Of a stretch of DNA of 64,000 bases, positions 8,549-17,715 are shown piece by piece; positions within the stretch are counted from its first letter, which is position 1; each line of letters opens with the position of its first letter. The translations under genes and the position numbers were made by a program. The notes beneath the pieces were generated by a model. The model did no database searches. It was not told where the DNA came from and saw nothing but the letters and a program-made list of their open reading frames with translations. The DNA is from JAJDUF01 sp965238265 (GTDB taxonomy: Bacteria > Chloroflexota > UBA11872 > UBA12225 > JAJDUF01), in contig OZ250185.1 in NCBI GenBank assembly GCA_965238265.1, forward strand, positions 806,001 through 870,000, read 5' to 3'.

Positions 8549-9024
8549 TGTGCGCTAGCCGCCCCTTTGCCACTCCGAGCATACCACTGGGCGGCCCGCG
8601 CTTGAAGACTCCGCAAGCCTTGCGGCCCCAGCGGCGGTCGCTCGGAGGTCATGCCGGCTCGCCGCCACAGCCGGTGGATGTCCACCTGCAAATCCCAGAA
8701 GCTCGCCGTTGTCGCCTCACGATGCACGATGAGCAGCAGGTCCCAGTTGTCCGGCACTGCCGGTAGCGTGAGGCGCACAATCTCCCGGAGGCGGCGGCGC
8801 AGGCGGTTCCGAACGACAGCCGTACCGAGCCGGCCCGGTACGGTCAGCGCCAGTCGCGTCTGCCCGCTCCCGGTACACAGCGCGTAAAGCCGCAGGAGCC
8901 TGACTCGGCGGGTGCGGCCTCGCCGGCGAACAGCCCTGATTTCGGCACCGGACAACCTTCCTGGCTCACGTGGCGCTGCCAGAGCCGCACCACGGCTGTT
9001 CATAGGATTGTGCGGCTCCGGCAC
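8545..9024 (-). CDS. rnpA: Ribonuclease P protein component
   Basis: The protein has the RnpA core: an N-terminal strand set (RTRRVRLLRLYALC), the RNR motif in VVRNRLRRRLREIVR, and DLLLIVHREATTA. It binds the RNase P RNA and supports 5' maturation of pre-tRNA. The start is uncertain: GTG 9024 gives 159 residues and ATG 9003 gives 152; neither has a clear ribosome site. It lies 100 bp downstream of rpmH, the usual order near bacterial origins. Confidence 0.9.
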   Translation of the reverse strand: MPEPHNPMNSRGAALAAPREPGRLSGAEIRAVRRRGRTRRVRLLRLYALCTGSGQTRLALTVPGRLGTAVVRNRLRRRLREIVRLTLPAVPDNWDLLLIVHREATTASFWDLQVDIHRLWRRAGMTSERPPLGPQGLRSLQARAAQWYARSGKGAASAQ

Positions 9025-9124
9025 GCCAGGCTGTTGCGGGAAAGCTCCTCCTAGCAGCGGGGAACTACCGGATCGGTTGGCGGTCGGCGTAAGGGCCGGG
9101 CACTCTCACCTGCTTGGCGCCGTG

Positions 9125-9262
9125 CTAGACCGTGAGTCTATGCCGGCCTTTGAGCCGCCGCGCCTGCAATACTCGCCGCCCGGCGAGCTTACGCATACGT
9201 TTGCGGAAGCCGTGGACCCGGCGACGGCGACGAACTTTCGGCTGATAGGTGCGCTTTACCAT
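9125..9262 (-). CDS. rpmH: 50S ribosomal protein L34
   Basis: Reading the minus strand from ATG 9262 gives a 45-residue basic protein starting MVKRTYQPKVRRRRRVHGFR and continuing KRMRKLAGRRVLQARRLKGR, with a stop at 9125. This is a clear L34, a large-subunit protein. It heads the rpmH-rnpA-yidD-yidC-jag string. dnaA, often divergent from rpmH, is not in this window. Confidence 0.97.
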   Translation of the reverse strand: MVKRTYQPKVRRRRRVHGFRKRMRKLAGRRVLQARRLKGRHRLTV

Positions 9263-9638
9263 ATATCCACACTTTCACCCGGCACGAGGTCTTTCCCTCA
9301 GCAAGCCGCTGGCCTGTGGCCTGTGACCGGTGTCCAGCATCCGGGCCACGGGCCAGAGACCACTGATCGCCAAGGATGCGGAAATGCTATCAACGCGCTG
9401 CAAATACAAGCCCAAGTATAGCAGGAAGCGGGACCGTCGGCGCGTGCCGGTGCCGTGATGGGACTGTGGTGGGGAAGCGTACCTGCCCCCAATCCCGTAG
9501 GGGCGTCCCTTGTGGGCGCCCTGGTCCCGGCAGGGGGGCCGGAAAGGGCAACCACAAGAGTTGCCCCTACGGCGGCCGGCCGACGCCATGACTCCCCTGC
9601 CCTGGAGGGAAGGGGTCGGGGGTTAGGTCCAAACCGCC
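9263..9638. other. Gene-free stretch upstream of rpmH, filled with palindromic repeats
   Basis: No gene is supported here. The stretch holds a large palindrome opening GTAGGGGCG (from 9497) and closing TTGCCCCTAC (to 9570), followed by a half copy of the GC-block repeat ending GGGGGTTAGGTC (9590-9630). The rpmH promoter should lie near 9270-9330, but I cannot place it with confidence. A single near-match to a DnaA box (ATATCCACA, 9263-9271) is not enough to call an origin. Confidence 0.6.
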
Positions 9639-10793
9639 TCACGTACCGCGAAAGCGTTCGAGCGTGAAGCGCAGCCGGCGGTGCTCACGGTACCACTCGC
9701 GCTGGGGGGCGGCCGTCTCGTCGGGCGGCTGCCGAGCGATCAGGTCGGCCAAGGTCCGTCCCAGCGCTTGGTCTGCAGACGCCGTTGCGGCCTCGTCCGC
9801 CGCCCACGGCAGCGTGATGGTGGTGGGTACACAGAGCACGTGCGGCTGCGGGCGCACCTGCCAGGGTCGTCCGTGCAGACCGAGCGAGCACAGCAACGCC
9901 GCGTCGCTGTGCTCCTGCGCGGCGCGAGCGGCATGATCGCTTTCGCCCGTCTCCGCTACCGTCACCGCCAGCGCCAGCACCGTGCCCCCTTGGAGGCTCT
10001 GCGGCCACCGGACGGCGGGGGTACCGAGCGTGTGCGCGAGGGCCAGCGTGAGCGGCCAGGCCGAGGCATCGAGCGGCACCAGCGCGTCGAAGCGCCACTG
10101 GAGGGCCAGCACGGTGTCGGCGAGTCGACGCAACACCGCTGCTACCTCTGCGTGCCCGTTGAGCTGGCCGGTGCGGCCGGCGGGGATGGTGATTCCGTCG
10201 TCCCCAGGCAAGCCCAACAGCAGCGCGCCGCAATAGGCGTAGATGCCGATCTTCGCGGGCAACCGGCCATCCTGGTCATAGGGCGCCACAAATTCGCGCA
10301 GCCGCGGCAGTGCTCCCAGCGCGGCTGCGGCGTAGGGATCGTCCGGCTTGCGCCCCAATGCCTGGCACAAATGCGCCTCCGCCACCAAGTAGTCTTCGTC
10401 CTGCAGGGCCAGATCGCCGAGGCGAGCATGGACGAGGGCTGCCCGGTCACCTAGCCGATCACCCTTCAGGCGCAACGCGGCTTCGAGATTGCGGCGCGCC
10501 GGCTGGCGTTGCCCCTGGGCCAGAAACAGCAGCGCTTGGTTGTACAGGACGACCGGATCAGCCGGCGAAAGCGCCAGCGCCTCCCGGTAGGCTTGCGCCG
10601 CCTCGTCCCACTGCCGCTGGCGCTGCGCTGCGGTCCCTCGCGCCAGCCAGTAGAGACTGACTTGCGGATCGCCGGCACACGCAGCGCGGTAGGCTATCAG
10701 CGCTTCTGCCCAGCGATCCCGCTGTTCGTGTGCCAAGCCGCTTTGGTAGTGCTGTTGTGCCACGAGCTTGGCAAAGAAGCCCTCGGCGTCCAC
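9639..10793 (-). CDS. TPR-repeat protein
   Basis: The open frame extends to 11081 but would then overlap the divergent gene at 10996, and it includes a REP copy at about 10822-10851. GTG 10793, just downstream of that repeat, is a plausible start giving 384 residues. Residues about 5-130 form tetratricopeptide helices (SGLAHEQRDRWAEALIAYRA, DEAAQAYREALALSPADPVV, LGDLALQDEDYLVAEAHL). The C-terminal part is alpha/beta and not recognised. TPRs mediate protein contacts; the partner is unknown. Confidence 0.7.
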   Translation of the reverse strand: MDAEGFFAKLVAQQHYQSGLAHEQRDRWAEALIAYRAACAGDPQVSLYWLARGTAAQRQRQWDEAAQAYREALALSPADPVVLYNQALLFLAQGQRQPARRNLEAALRLKGDRLGDRAALVHARLGDLALQDEDYLVAEAHLCQALGRKPDDPYAAAALGALPRLREFVAPYDQDGRLPAKIGIYAYCGALLLGLPGDDGITIPAGRTGQLNGHAEVAAVLRRLADTVLALQWRFDALVPLDASAWPLTLALAHTLGTPAVRWPQSLQGGTVLALAVTVAETGESDHAARAAQEHSDAALLCSLGLHGRPWQVRPQPHVLCVPTTITLPWAADEAATASADQALGRTLADLIARQPPDETAAPQREWYREHRRLRFTLERFRGT

Positions 10794-10995
10794 GTCGCGT
10801 TGCTTCCCTTCGCCTCGCCGCCCGCCATTCCGACGTAGCCCGGAATCCAAGCCTCCACCATCACCCTCCTCCTGCCGGAGTGCCGGAGCGAGGGAGGCGG
10901 TGATTCTGTGGCGAGAGTGAGTCCGCCGGATAGGCAACTGTATAGTATCGAAGCGCATCCAGGCACGAATACCACGATACCGTAGTAGGCACACT

Positions 10996-11637
10996 ATGAG
11001 ACCGGGACTGTACGCGAGGGTAGACGCAGCCTTGCAGCGCGGGCAGGTCTGGCGTGCCAAGGAGCTGCTGCGTGGCAACATCGGATCGGGCAGCTACGAC
11101 TCGCCACTCTACGAGCGTTACGGCCGGCTGCTTCTGGAACTCGGCGAACTTGTAGAGGCGGGTAAGTATCTCTTTCTCTCCGGGCGCCGGTGTCCTGAGT
11201 TCGACGAGGCAATCAAGGTCTACCTGTCGCGTCATCCCCAGGACCGGCCCGAGGTCTTGTACTACTCGTTTCCCGCGGCGGCTCGCTTCCGACGGATTGC
11301 CCGCTACCCGTTGGCGGTGCGTCGTGTGCTGGAGGAGCGCGGTCTGCCGCAATACTTTGCCCGTCTGGAGCAGGAGCGGATCGAGCGGGCTAAACGCCAG
11401 CGGGCTAAACGCGAGTCCGAGCGGATGGGGGACCAAACACACCGCGCCCTGTACCGGTGGGAATACATGCCACTCGGCACCTGGGCGCCCTATAAGCCGG
11501 GCCTCCGGCACACGCCAGCGCAGTGGGCCTTCAGGGTGCTACTCCAGGGTTTCCTGAGCGCGGGACTCCTATTGCTGCTGGCCTCGACGGTCGTTGGCGT
11601 CGTAGTCATCGTCCGCTGGATCGTGTCTTTGCTATAG
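10996..11637 (+). CDS. DUF6584-like protein with C-terminal membrane anchor
   Basis: The 213-residue protein begins with helices typical of this uncharacterised family (WRAKELLRGNIGSGSYDSPL, then LVEAGKYLFLSGRRCPE). It has a charged middle helix (ERIERAKRQRAKRESERM) and one C-terminal transmembrane segment (AGLLLLLASTVVGVVVIV). The family label is by recall of that motif block, not by search. It is divergent from the TPR gene, with about 200 bp between the chosen starts. Confidence 0.6.
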   Translation: MRPGLYARVDAALQRGQVWRAKELLRGNIGSGSYDSPLYERYGRLLLELGELVEAGKYLFLSGRRCPEFDEAIKVYLSRHPQDRPEVLYYSFPAAARFRRIARYPLAVRRVLEERGLPQYFARLEQERIERAKRQRAKRESERMGDQTHRALYRWEYMPLGTWAPYKPGLRHTPAQWAFRVLLQGFLSAGLLLLLASTVVGVVVIVRWIVSLL

Positions 11638-11723
11638 CTACCCAATAGTGCGGCGGGACTGCTACCGCAGCACGGCCGCAGCCAGCGAGCGGAGTGAAGT
11701 ATGGCGCGACAAGGAGCTGCTGC

Positions 11724-12407
11724 ATGATGGGGGATCAGCCGGCGGATGATCCCGGCGAGTTGCTACCGATCTACGACGAGGGAGGGATGCTGCTGGGGCA
11801 CAAGCCGCGTGGCCTAGTCCACCGCGATGGCGATTGGCATTGGTGCTTCGATTGCTGGATTATTGCCCACGACGCGGCCGGCCGACCAGTCGTACTCCTG
11901 CAACAACGCTCCCTGGGCAAGGACACGTGGCCTGGCCGCTGGGACATCAGCGCCGCCGGGCACTATCGCCCTGGCGAAACCCTGGCCGAGGGCGTGCGGG
12001 AGCTGGCCGAGGAGCTAGGGATTGAAGCGCAACCGGAGCAGCTGATTCGCTTGGGTGTCCGCGTGGCCGTCACCCGCCAAGTGACCGCCGCCGGGACCGT
12101 CATTGACCGCGAGTTTCAGGATACGTACTTCTTGCACGACGAGCGGGCGCTCTCCGACTACCGCCCCTGCCCCGACGAGGTGATGGGGCTGGCGCATCTC
12201 CCGGTCGCCGCCGGTCGGGCACTCTTGACGGGCAGGATCGACTCACTGATGCTGCCCGGCCTCGCTGCCGGCGAGAATGGCCGCTGGATCGCGGCGCAGC
12301 ACGAACTGACGGCGCGGTCGTTCATCCCCGCCGTAGATTCCTACTTACTCAAGGTGCTCGCCCTCACCGAGCGCGCACTCAAAGGCGAACGGCTCCTGTA
12401 CATCTAG
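11724..12407 (+). CDS. Nudix hydrolase, isopentenyl-diphosphate-isomerase-like subgroup
   Basis: ATG 11724 is preceded by AAGGAG at seven bases, giving 227 residues. The Nudix box is intact (GHYRPGETLAEGVRELAEEL plus G), supplying the metal-binding glutamates. The early WCFDCWII and SLGKDTWPGRWDISAAG segments resemble IPP-isomerase-like and YfcD-type Nudix proteins. These hydrolyse nucleotide-linked diphosphates, and the exact substrate is unknown. A C-terminal helix (SYLLKVLALTERALKGE) lies outside the domain. Confidence 0.85.
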   Translation: MMGDQPADDPGELLPIYDEGGMLLGHKPRGLVHRDGDWHWCFDCWIIAHDAAGRPVVLLQQRSLGKDTWPGRWDISAAGHYRPGETLAEGVRELAEELGIEAQPEQLIRLGVRVAVTRQVTAAGTVIDREFQDTYFLHDERALSDYRPCPDEVMGLAHLPVAAGRALLTGRIDSLMLPGLAAGENGRWIAAQHELTARSFIPAVDSYLLKVLALTERALKGERLLYI

Positions 12408-12652
12408 CCCGTCCTGCGGCTTGGAATGACGGTGCCGGCCTCCATCTCGTCACTGCGGCTTCCGCCGCAGCGCCGCCCGTCATTTCCACGCCAATGACGG
12501 GCGGCGAGGCGACACCGAGTAGCCATCACGTGCTACAATTGCGCCGGTTGCGCGCAGACAGCGCCGGCCAGCCCATCATGTGCCAGGAGCAGGTGATGGT
12601 GGGTCGGAGGAGCGGCACCACCGCTGCTACCTAGCGTTTGAGGAAGAATTCT
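12408..12652. other. Intergenic stretch with degenerate REP sequences
   Basis: From 12415 to 12505 there are degraded copies of the TGACGG/CGTCA repeat arms. Beyond these I see only the ribosome site (GAGGAAG) of the next gene. Confidence 0.45.
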
Positions 12653-13525
12653 ATGGGTGGGGAATCCCCGGCAACATCCACGGTACCCGGCGCGGCAGTG
12701 GGCGAGTCGGAAAAGTTGAGTTTCGGGCGGCTGGGCTTGCGGCGCGTCGTCATGGGCCGGGTCGACTCTGCGCTGCTTGCTTGGCTACAAGCACGGTCCG
12801 GAGCAGATACGCCGGGGGCGATTGGCGAGGTACTTGCGCGCGCCGTGGCTGATGGAGTCCCGACTCTCCAGACCAAGGGGCTGCCGCCAAACAACCAGAG
12901 CGCAAGCGCACCGGGCGACGCGGATGGCGGCCGTCTCATAGCGTTTACCGTAGATAGTGGCCTTGTGCAGCAGTTGGCAGAGATCGCTGGGGACGAGGCG
13001 CCAGCGGTGGTGGGGACGACGGCCATCGCAGCGGCCATGGAGGCAGCGTCTCTCTCCGGTGGTTCCAAGAGGGCCTCAGCCAAGAAGCGACGGACGGCAA
13101 CAACCACCCGCCGACGAGCCAAGGCACCGGCCAAGGCGAAGGCGGCTGATACCGCGGGGGCAACCGCGCAGTCAGCCAAATCGGCGCCGCGCAGGAAAGG
13201 CGCTGCCAAGCAGAGCCGACGCGCCAGCTCATCGCGCCGGTCGGCGCAAGCGAAGCAGCCCCAACTGCAAGCATTGGCGCCGGACGTGGCGGCGCAGTTG
13301 GAGGCCGGCGAGTACTCGTCTCCCTTGCTACTCGCCTTACGCCAATCGTTGGGCCTCTCACAGGCGGCGGCGGCTCAGTCGCTCGGCGTCTCGCGGGGAC
13401 TCGTCGCCGATGCCGAGCGTGGGCGGCGAGCTGGCCAACAGACACTCTCGCGTTTGATTGGTGGCCTGCGCCGCGTGCGCGCCGAATGCGAAGAGGCAGC
13501 GCGCAAGAAGGCCGACACAGCCTAG
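12653..13525 (+). CDS. Histone-H1-like Lys/Ala-rich protein with C-terminal HTH
   Basis: ATG 12653 follows GAGGAAG. The 290-residue protein has three parts: an N-terminal globular region (about 1-135), a basic low-complexity linker (about 140-210, stretches such as AKKRRTATTTRRRAKAPAKA) and an XRE-like helix-turn-helix (from residue 222, LRQSLGLSQAAAAQSLGVSR). The linker resembles H1-like bacterial DNA-compaction tails. The HTH closely matches the extra domain at the end of UvrA in this same window (VSRG, AERGRRAG, TL, RL, GLR all shared). A nucleoid or repair-linked DNA-binding role is inferred. Confidence 0.65.
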   Translation: MGGESPATSTVPGAAVGESEKLSFGRLGLRRVVMGRVDSALLAWLQARSGADTPGAIGEVLARAVADGVPTLQTKGLPPNNQSASAPGDADGGRLIAFTVDSGLVQQLAEIAGDEAPAVVGTTAIAAAMEAASLSGGSKRASAKKRRTATTTRRRAKAPAKAKAADTAGATAQSAKSAPRRKGAAKQSRRASSSRRSAQAKQPQLQALAPDVAAQLEAGEYSSPLLLALRQSLGLSQAAAAQSLGVSRGLVADAERGRRAGQQTLSRLIGGLRRVRAECEEAARKKADTA

Positions 13526-13607
13526 ACAGGCATACGTGGCCTGGCTCACGCGGTTCCCCTCACCCCCGGCATCTCCGGCGCGCTCCAGGGAAGAGAGACC
13601 GCTCCTG

Positions 13608-13620
13608 CCCCCCCCCCCCC
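13608..13620. repeat. Poly-C tract of 13
   Basis: A run of 13 C residues lies immediately beyond the pdxT stop. It matters mainly as a place where read length errors are likely, given the C-run frameshifts elsewhere in the window. Confidence 0.9.
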
Positions 13621-13622
13621 GA

Positions 13623-14243
13623 CTACTCTTCCCGCCTCTGCTTGCGTGCCTCGCGTGCGATGGACACGAAATAGTCGTGCATCCGTAGGTCGTCGGTGAG
13701 CTCGGGGTGAAAGGCTGTGGCGAGGAGGTGCTGCTGCCGCGCCGCCACAATACGTCCGTCCGGTAAGCGAGCCAGCACCTCGGCCGCCGGCCCCACCGCT
13801 TCAATCAGCGGCGCGCGGATAAACACGGCGCGGAACGGCGGCTGCCCAATCACGGACAGGTTCAGTTCGATCTCGAAGCTCTCGCGCTGGCGGCCAAAGG
13901 CGTTGCGCTGGACACGGATGTCCATCGCCTCAAGGAACACCTGGTCGGGTAACGCTCCGACCACATTGCGCGCCAGAAAGATGAGGCCGGCGCACGTGCC
14001 CCAGACTGGCCAATTGGCAGCCAACCGTTCCTGAAGCGGCGCCACCAAGCCCCAACGCACTGCCAGCTTCCCAATAGTCGTGCTCTCACCACCGGGAATA
14101 ATCAGGCCGTCGAGGCCTTCCAGGTGGTCGGGCAAGCGCACCTCGCGCGCCGATACTCCTAGGCGGGAGAGCGCGGCGACGTGTTCCGCAAAGTCGCCTT
14201 GGAGGGCCAGCACGCCGATAGTAGTGTTGTCTCGATCAGTCAT
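13623..14243 (-). CDS. pdxT: Pyridoxal 5'-phosphate synthase glutaminase subunit PdxT
   Basis: PdxT releases ammonia from glutamine and passes it to PdxS. The class-I glutaminase signature set is complete: GLIIPGGESTTIG, nucleophile Cys in WGTCAGLIFLA, and the His-Glu pair in TAFHPELTDD. Starting at ATG 14243 gives 206 residues; an in-frame GTG at 14249 is also possible. It lies 211 bp downstream of pdxS with a REP-doublet element between them. Confidence 0.95.
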   Translation of the reverse strand: MTDRDNTTIGVLALQGDFAEHVAALSRLGVSAREVRLPDHLEGLDGLIIPGGESTTIGKLAVRWGLVAPLQERLAANWPVWGTCAGLIFLARNVVGALPDQVFLEAMDIRVQRNAFGRQRESFEIELNLSVIGQPPFRAVFIRAPLIEAVGPAAEVLARLPDGRIVAARQQHLLATAFHPELTDDLRMHDYFVSIAREARKQRREE

Positions 14244-14321
14244 CACCACCGCTCAAAGGGCCGTCCACGCACCGACGCTATGCTTGCCCTGATCCAGCCG
14301 CCAGCCCGCAGGCTAGGCGCT

Positions 14322-14420
14322 GTTGACATTTCCCGGTCATTCCCGCTTGCGCGGGAATCCAGAGCGGGGGCGCTGGCTGCGGCCCCAGGCGCCTGGATTC
14401 CGGCTTCCGCCGGAATGACG
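14322..14420 (+). repeat. REP-doublet element, full copy
   Basis: The element has two inverted pairs: GTCATTCCCGC/GCGGGAATCCAGA, then GGATTCCGGC/GCCGGAATGACG, joined by a conserved spacer containing GCGCTGGCTGC and CCAGGCGCCTGG. It starts GTTGACATTTC. A near-identical inverted copy is at 39842-39939. Here it sits between pdxS and pdxT, so it is probably transcribed and could modulate the S:T ratio. Confidence 0.85.
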
Positions 14421-14454
14421 AATGGGGTTGGGGGCAGCAGTCCTGGAGCACCTC

Positions 14455-15381
14455 CTACCAGCCCCGCTTGGCCAGCAATTCGTCCGGCTCCAGCGTCCCC
14501 AACTCGATCCCGGGCATCGCTGCGCCCAGCCCTTTGGACACCTCCGCCAGAATCGGGGGATCGTTATAGTGCGTAGTCGCCTGGACAATCGCCCGGGCCA
14601 TCCGCTGCGGTTCTTCCGACTTGAAAATCCCCGAGCCGACGAAGATACCATCCACCCCCAGCTGCATCATCAGGCCAGCGTCCGCTGGGCTTGCTACACC
14701 GCCGGCAGCGAAATTGACGACCGGCAGGCGGCCGGTACGATGGATTTCCTCGACCAACTCGTAGGGCGCCCCAAGCTGCTTGGCCTCGGCCATCAGCTCG
14801 TCGGCAGAGAGGCCATGAATGCGGCGGATCGCTCCGAGCACCAGACGAGCGTGACGCACAGCCTCGACGATGTTGCCGCTGCCGGCCTCGCCCTTCGTGC
14901 GGATCATGGCCGCCCCTTCACCAATACGCCGTAACGCCTCGCCGAGGTCGCGCGCGCCGCACACAAACGGCACCTTGAAAACGTGCTTGTTGATGTGGTG
15001 CGACTCGTCTGCCGGCGTGAGCACTTCCGATTCGTCAATGTAATCAATGCCGATTGCTTCGAGGACCTGCGCTTCGACAAAATGCCCGATCCGGGCCTTC
15101 GCCATCACGGGGATGGTGACCGCCTCCTGGATCTGGGTAATCAGCTCCGGATCGCTCATCCGCGCGACCCCCCCGTGGGCGCGGATGTCCGACGGCACCC
15201 GCTCCAACGCCATCACAGCGACGGCACCGGCGTCTTCAGCAATGCGGGCGTGCTCCGCCGTCACCACGTCCATGATGACACCGCCCTTGAGCATCTGGGC
15301 CAGCCCCTTCTTAAGGGTCCAGCTCCCAGTCGCGCTATCAGCTGCCTGCCCATTCCCTGAGGAAGCTGCCTGTTCAGTCAT
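14455..15381 (-). CDS. pdxS: Pyridoxal 5'-phosphate synthase subunit PdxS
   Basis: The 308-residue protein is the lyase subunit that builds PLP from ribose 5-phosphate, glyceraldehyde 3-phosphate and ammonia. Family motifs are clear: KKGLAQMLKGGVIMDVVTAE, AVMALERVPSDIRAHGGVAR, the active-site lysine in PVMAKARIGHFVEAQ, and NFAAGGVASPADAGLMMQLG. The ATG at 15381 follows GGAGGTGAG. It forms an operon with pdxT. Confidence 0.97.
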   Translation of the reverse strand: MTEQAASSGNGQAADSATGSWTLKKGLAQMLKGGVIMDVVTAEHARIAEDAGAVAVMALERVPSDIRAHGGVARMSDPELITQIQEAVTIPVMAKARIGHFVEAQVLEAIGIDYIDESEVLTPADESHHINKHVFKVPFVCGARDLGEALRRIGEGAAMIRTKGEAGSGNIVEAVRHARLVLGAIRRIHGLSADELMAEAKQLGAPYELVEEIHRTGRLPVVNFAAGGVASPADAGLMMQLGVDGIFVGSGIFKSEEPQRMARAIVQATTHYNDPPILAEVSKGLGAAMPGIELGTLEPDELLAKRGW

Positions 15382-15584
15382 GGGGTTCTCACCTCCCTAG
15401 CCGTGCTTGGCCGCGCCTGACCCCAGCATCAGACACGCTTGCGCTTCTATTCTACCGCTGTTTCTCCCGAATCGGTAGCCGGGGGACATTGTTGGCCTGT
15501 GTGCCAGTAGACGAGCCATCCGTGGGGCACTGCTCGGAGAGCAAGCCGGCGACAGCGAGGCGCCGGCCGGGGCGCCGCGAGGGA

Positions 15585-16109
15585 CTACCGCTCGGACTTG
15601 CCTAGATCGTCAATGTCGAGCTTCTCGATGAAGTCGCGGAAGACATCGAGCCGTTCATCCTGCTCGATCTGCTCGCCCTCGCCCCGGTCCGCTTCTTCGG
15701 CCTCAGCATCGCGTGCGTCGCTACCGACCCGCTCGAGCACCGAGTCTGCGACGTAGATCGGCACTTCTGCACGCACGGCTACGGCTATAGCGTCGCTCGA
15801 CCGGGCGTCAAGCTCGACGTGGCGCCCATCAACATCCAAGACAATGCGGGCGTAAAAGGTCTCGGCGAGCAGTTCGTTGATGAGCACGTGGATAATCTGG
15901 CCATTGAGGGCCGCGATAGCATTGACAAGCAAGTCGTGGGTGAGGGGCCGTGGCACCTCGGCCTTCTGGAGCTTGATGTAGATGGCCTCAGCCTCGGCCG
16001 GGCCAATGATGATGGGCAGAATGCGGTCGCTATCCGGTTCCCTGAGCACTACCATCCGAGACGAGCCATGGATGTCTACGCGGATGCTATCAACGACCAT
16101 CTCGACCAT
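15585..16109 (-). CDS. Bifunctional nuclease family protein (DUF151)
   Basis: The 174-residue protein begins VEMVVDSIRVDI and carries LPIIIGPAEAEAIYIKLQ, PRPLTHDLLVNAIAALNGQI and SSDAIAVAVRAEVPIYVADS, the core of the bifunctional nuclease family. Members such as AtBBD1 degrade DNA and RNA in plants; the bacterial role is poorly defined. The last 40 residues are acidic (Asp/Glu-rich) and variable. GAGGGG precedes the ATG. Confidence 0.88.
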   Translation of the reverse strand: MVEMVVDSIRVDIHGSSRMVVLREPDSDRILPIIIGPAEAEAIYIKLQKAEVPRPLTHDLLVNAIAALNGQIIHVLINELLAETFYARIVLDVDGRHVELDARSSDAIAVAVRAEVPIYVADSVLERVGSDARDAEAEEADRGEGEQIEQDERLDVFRDFIEKLDIDDLGKSER

Positions 16110-16243
16110 CGTCGCCCCTCAGTGCCTGGGCACTGCCCCTCTACCGCCAGCGGCAGAGCTAACACCACCGTCGGCTTCTACCATGCCATTGTAGACCCTG
16201 CTGCCGTGTGACCGCAACGCGCCTGGGCGCTTTGTCGCCGTGC

Positions 16244-17487
16244 TCAACTTGCAGCACTCGCCTGTGGCTCCTCATCCAAGTCGAAGGCGGCATGTAAGGA
16301 ACGAGCAGCGCGGGGAACGTCAGCTTCGGGAATCAGACAGGTAATACGGATCTCGCTGGTCGTGATACTCGTGATGTTGACATTGGCTCCGGCCAGCGCC
16401 CCAAACATGCGGGCGGCATACCCTGGTCCGAGGGACAAGCCCGACCCCACAATGCTGATCTTGGCGAGGTCGGCGGAAGCGTGTACGGTCTTCGCGCCAA
16501 CTTCCGCGGCCACCGGGCGCACGACGGCGGTAGCCTTTTCCAGATCATCACGACCGACTGTAAAGGAGAGATTCGATTCCTTCTCGCGGTCCACATTCTG
16601 CACGATGATGTCAACGTTGATCGCTGCTTGCGCGAGCGCATCGAAGACTGCAAAAGCGATCCCCGGCCGGTCGGGCACGGCAGCCAGTGTCACCCGGCCA
16701 ACATCTACGTCGTGGGCAATCCCCCGCACGCGCTGGCGAGCTTCAAGCGCCATATCGTCACCTCGACTAATCAGCGTTCCCGGTTCAGCAGAAAAACTTG
16801 ACCGCACTACAACAGGCATACCATACACGTCCCCTAGCTCTACGGCGCGGGGGTGCATCACGCGAGCGCCGTGGCGAGCCAATTCGAGCATCTCATCCGA
16901 GCGAATCACATCGAGCTTGCGCGCGGTCGGTACGAGCCGTGGGTCAGCGGTATACACCCCCTCGACATCCGTATTGATTTCGCAGTACTCGGCGTTGAGG
17001 GCCACGGCGAGGGCGACAGCGGTGGTGTCCGATCCACCACGACCAAGGGTAGTGACATCCATATCGTCCGTCATTCCCTGAAAGCCGGCAACAACGGGGA
17101 TTGTGCCATGCTCCAGCTCGCGCAGCATCCGCTCGGGATTAATCTCGACAATCTGGGCCTGCCGAAAGGCCGCGTCCGTCCGGATGCCGGCCTGGGGCCG
17201 GTAAGCGCGACGGCCGGCAGACCCAGGCCCCGTAGCGCCATGGCCATCAGCGTGCATGATATCGTTTCGCCAGTGGAGAGCAGCAGGTCAAGCTCGCGGT
17301 CGCTAGGCTCGGCGCTGACCTGCCGCGCCAGGGCGATCAGCTCGTCGGTGGTATCGCCCATAGCGGAGACCACCCCCACGACTTGGTGGTCGGCCTGGGC
17401 GGTCTCTGCGATGCGCTGGGCGACCCGCTGGATGCAGTCGGCATCGGCCACCGAGGAGCCGCCGTACTTCTGCACCAGAATAGCCAT
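16244..17487 (-). CDS. lysC: Aspartate kinase (lysC) with an apparent one-base frameshift
   Basis: Aspartate kinase phosphorylates aspartate at the head of the Lys/Met/Thr pathway. The kinase start (MAILVQKYGGSSVADADCIQ, ATG 17487 after AAGGGG) runs to VALTGP near 17196. There the frame changes and the rest continues as QAGIRTDAAFRQAQIVEINP in the next frame, through GFQGMTDDMDVTTLGRGGSD and two ACT domains (VTLAAVPDRPGIAFAVFDAL; ISIVGSGLSLGPGYAARMFG). The four-G run at 17194-17197 would restore the frame if one base longer, giving about 414 residues. This is either a recent pseudogene or a sequencing error. Confidence 0.85.
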
Positions 17488-17715
17488 TGTACCCCTTACA
17501 GTGTGTCTTTGCTGCAAGTGCAGAGTGTAACGGCCTCGGCAGACAAGCGCAAGGAGGTCGGCAAGCTGTTGCCAATCAACACCCTTCAACGGCCACGACA
17601 GACAAAGCGCAGCCCTTGAGGTACACTTCCGGGCAGGGTCTCATGGCGTCGGCCACTGGAGACCCACGAACGGAAATGGAACCAGCAGAACCTCCCAGTC
17701 TCCGGCAACCGGACA

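Noticed and set aside
9263..9271. Near-match to a DnaA box (ATATCCACA) just upstream of rpmH
   Set aside because: A single eight-of-nine match without an AT-rich region, further boxes or dnaA is not enough for an origin.
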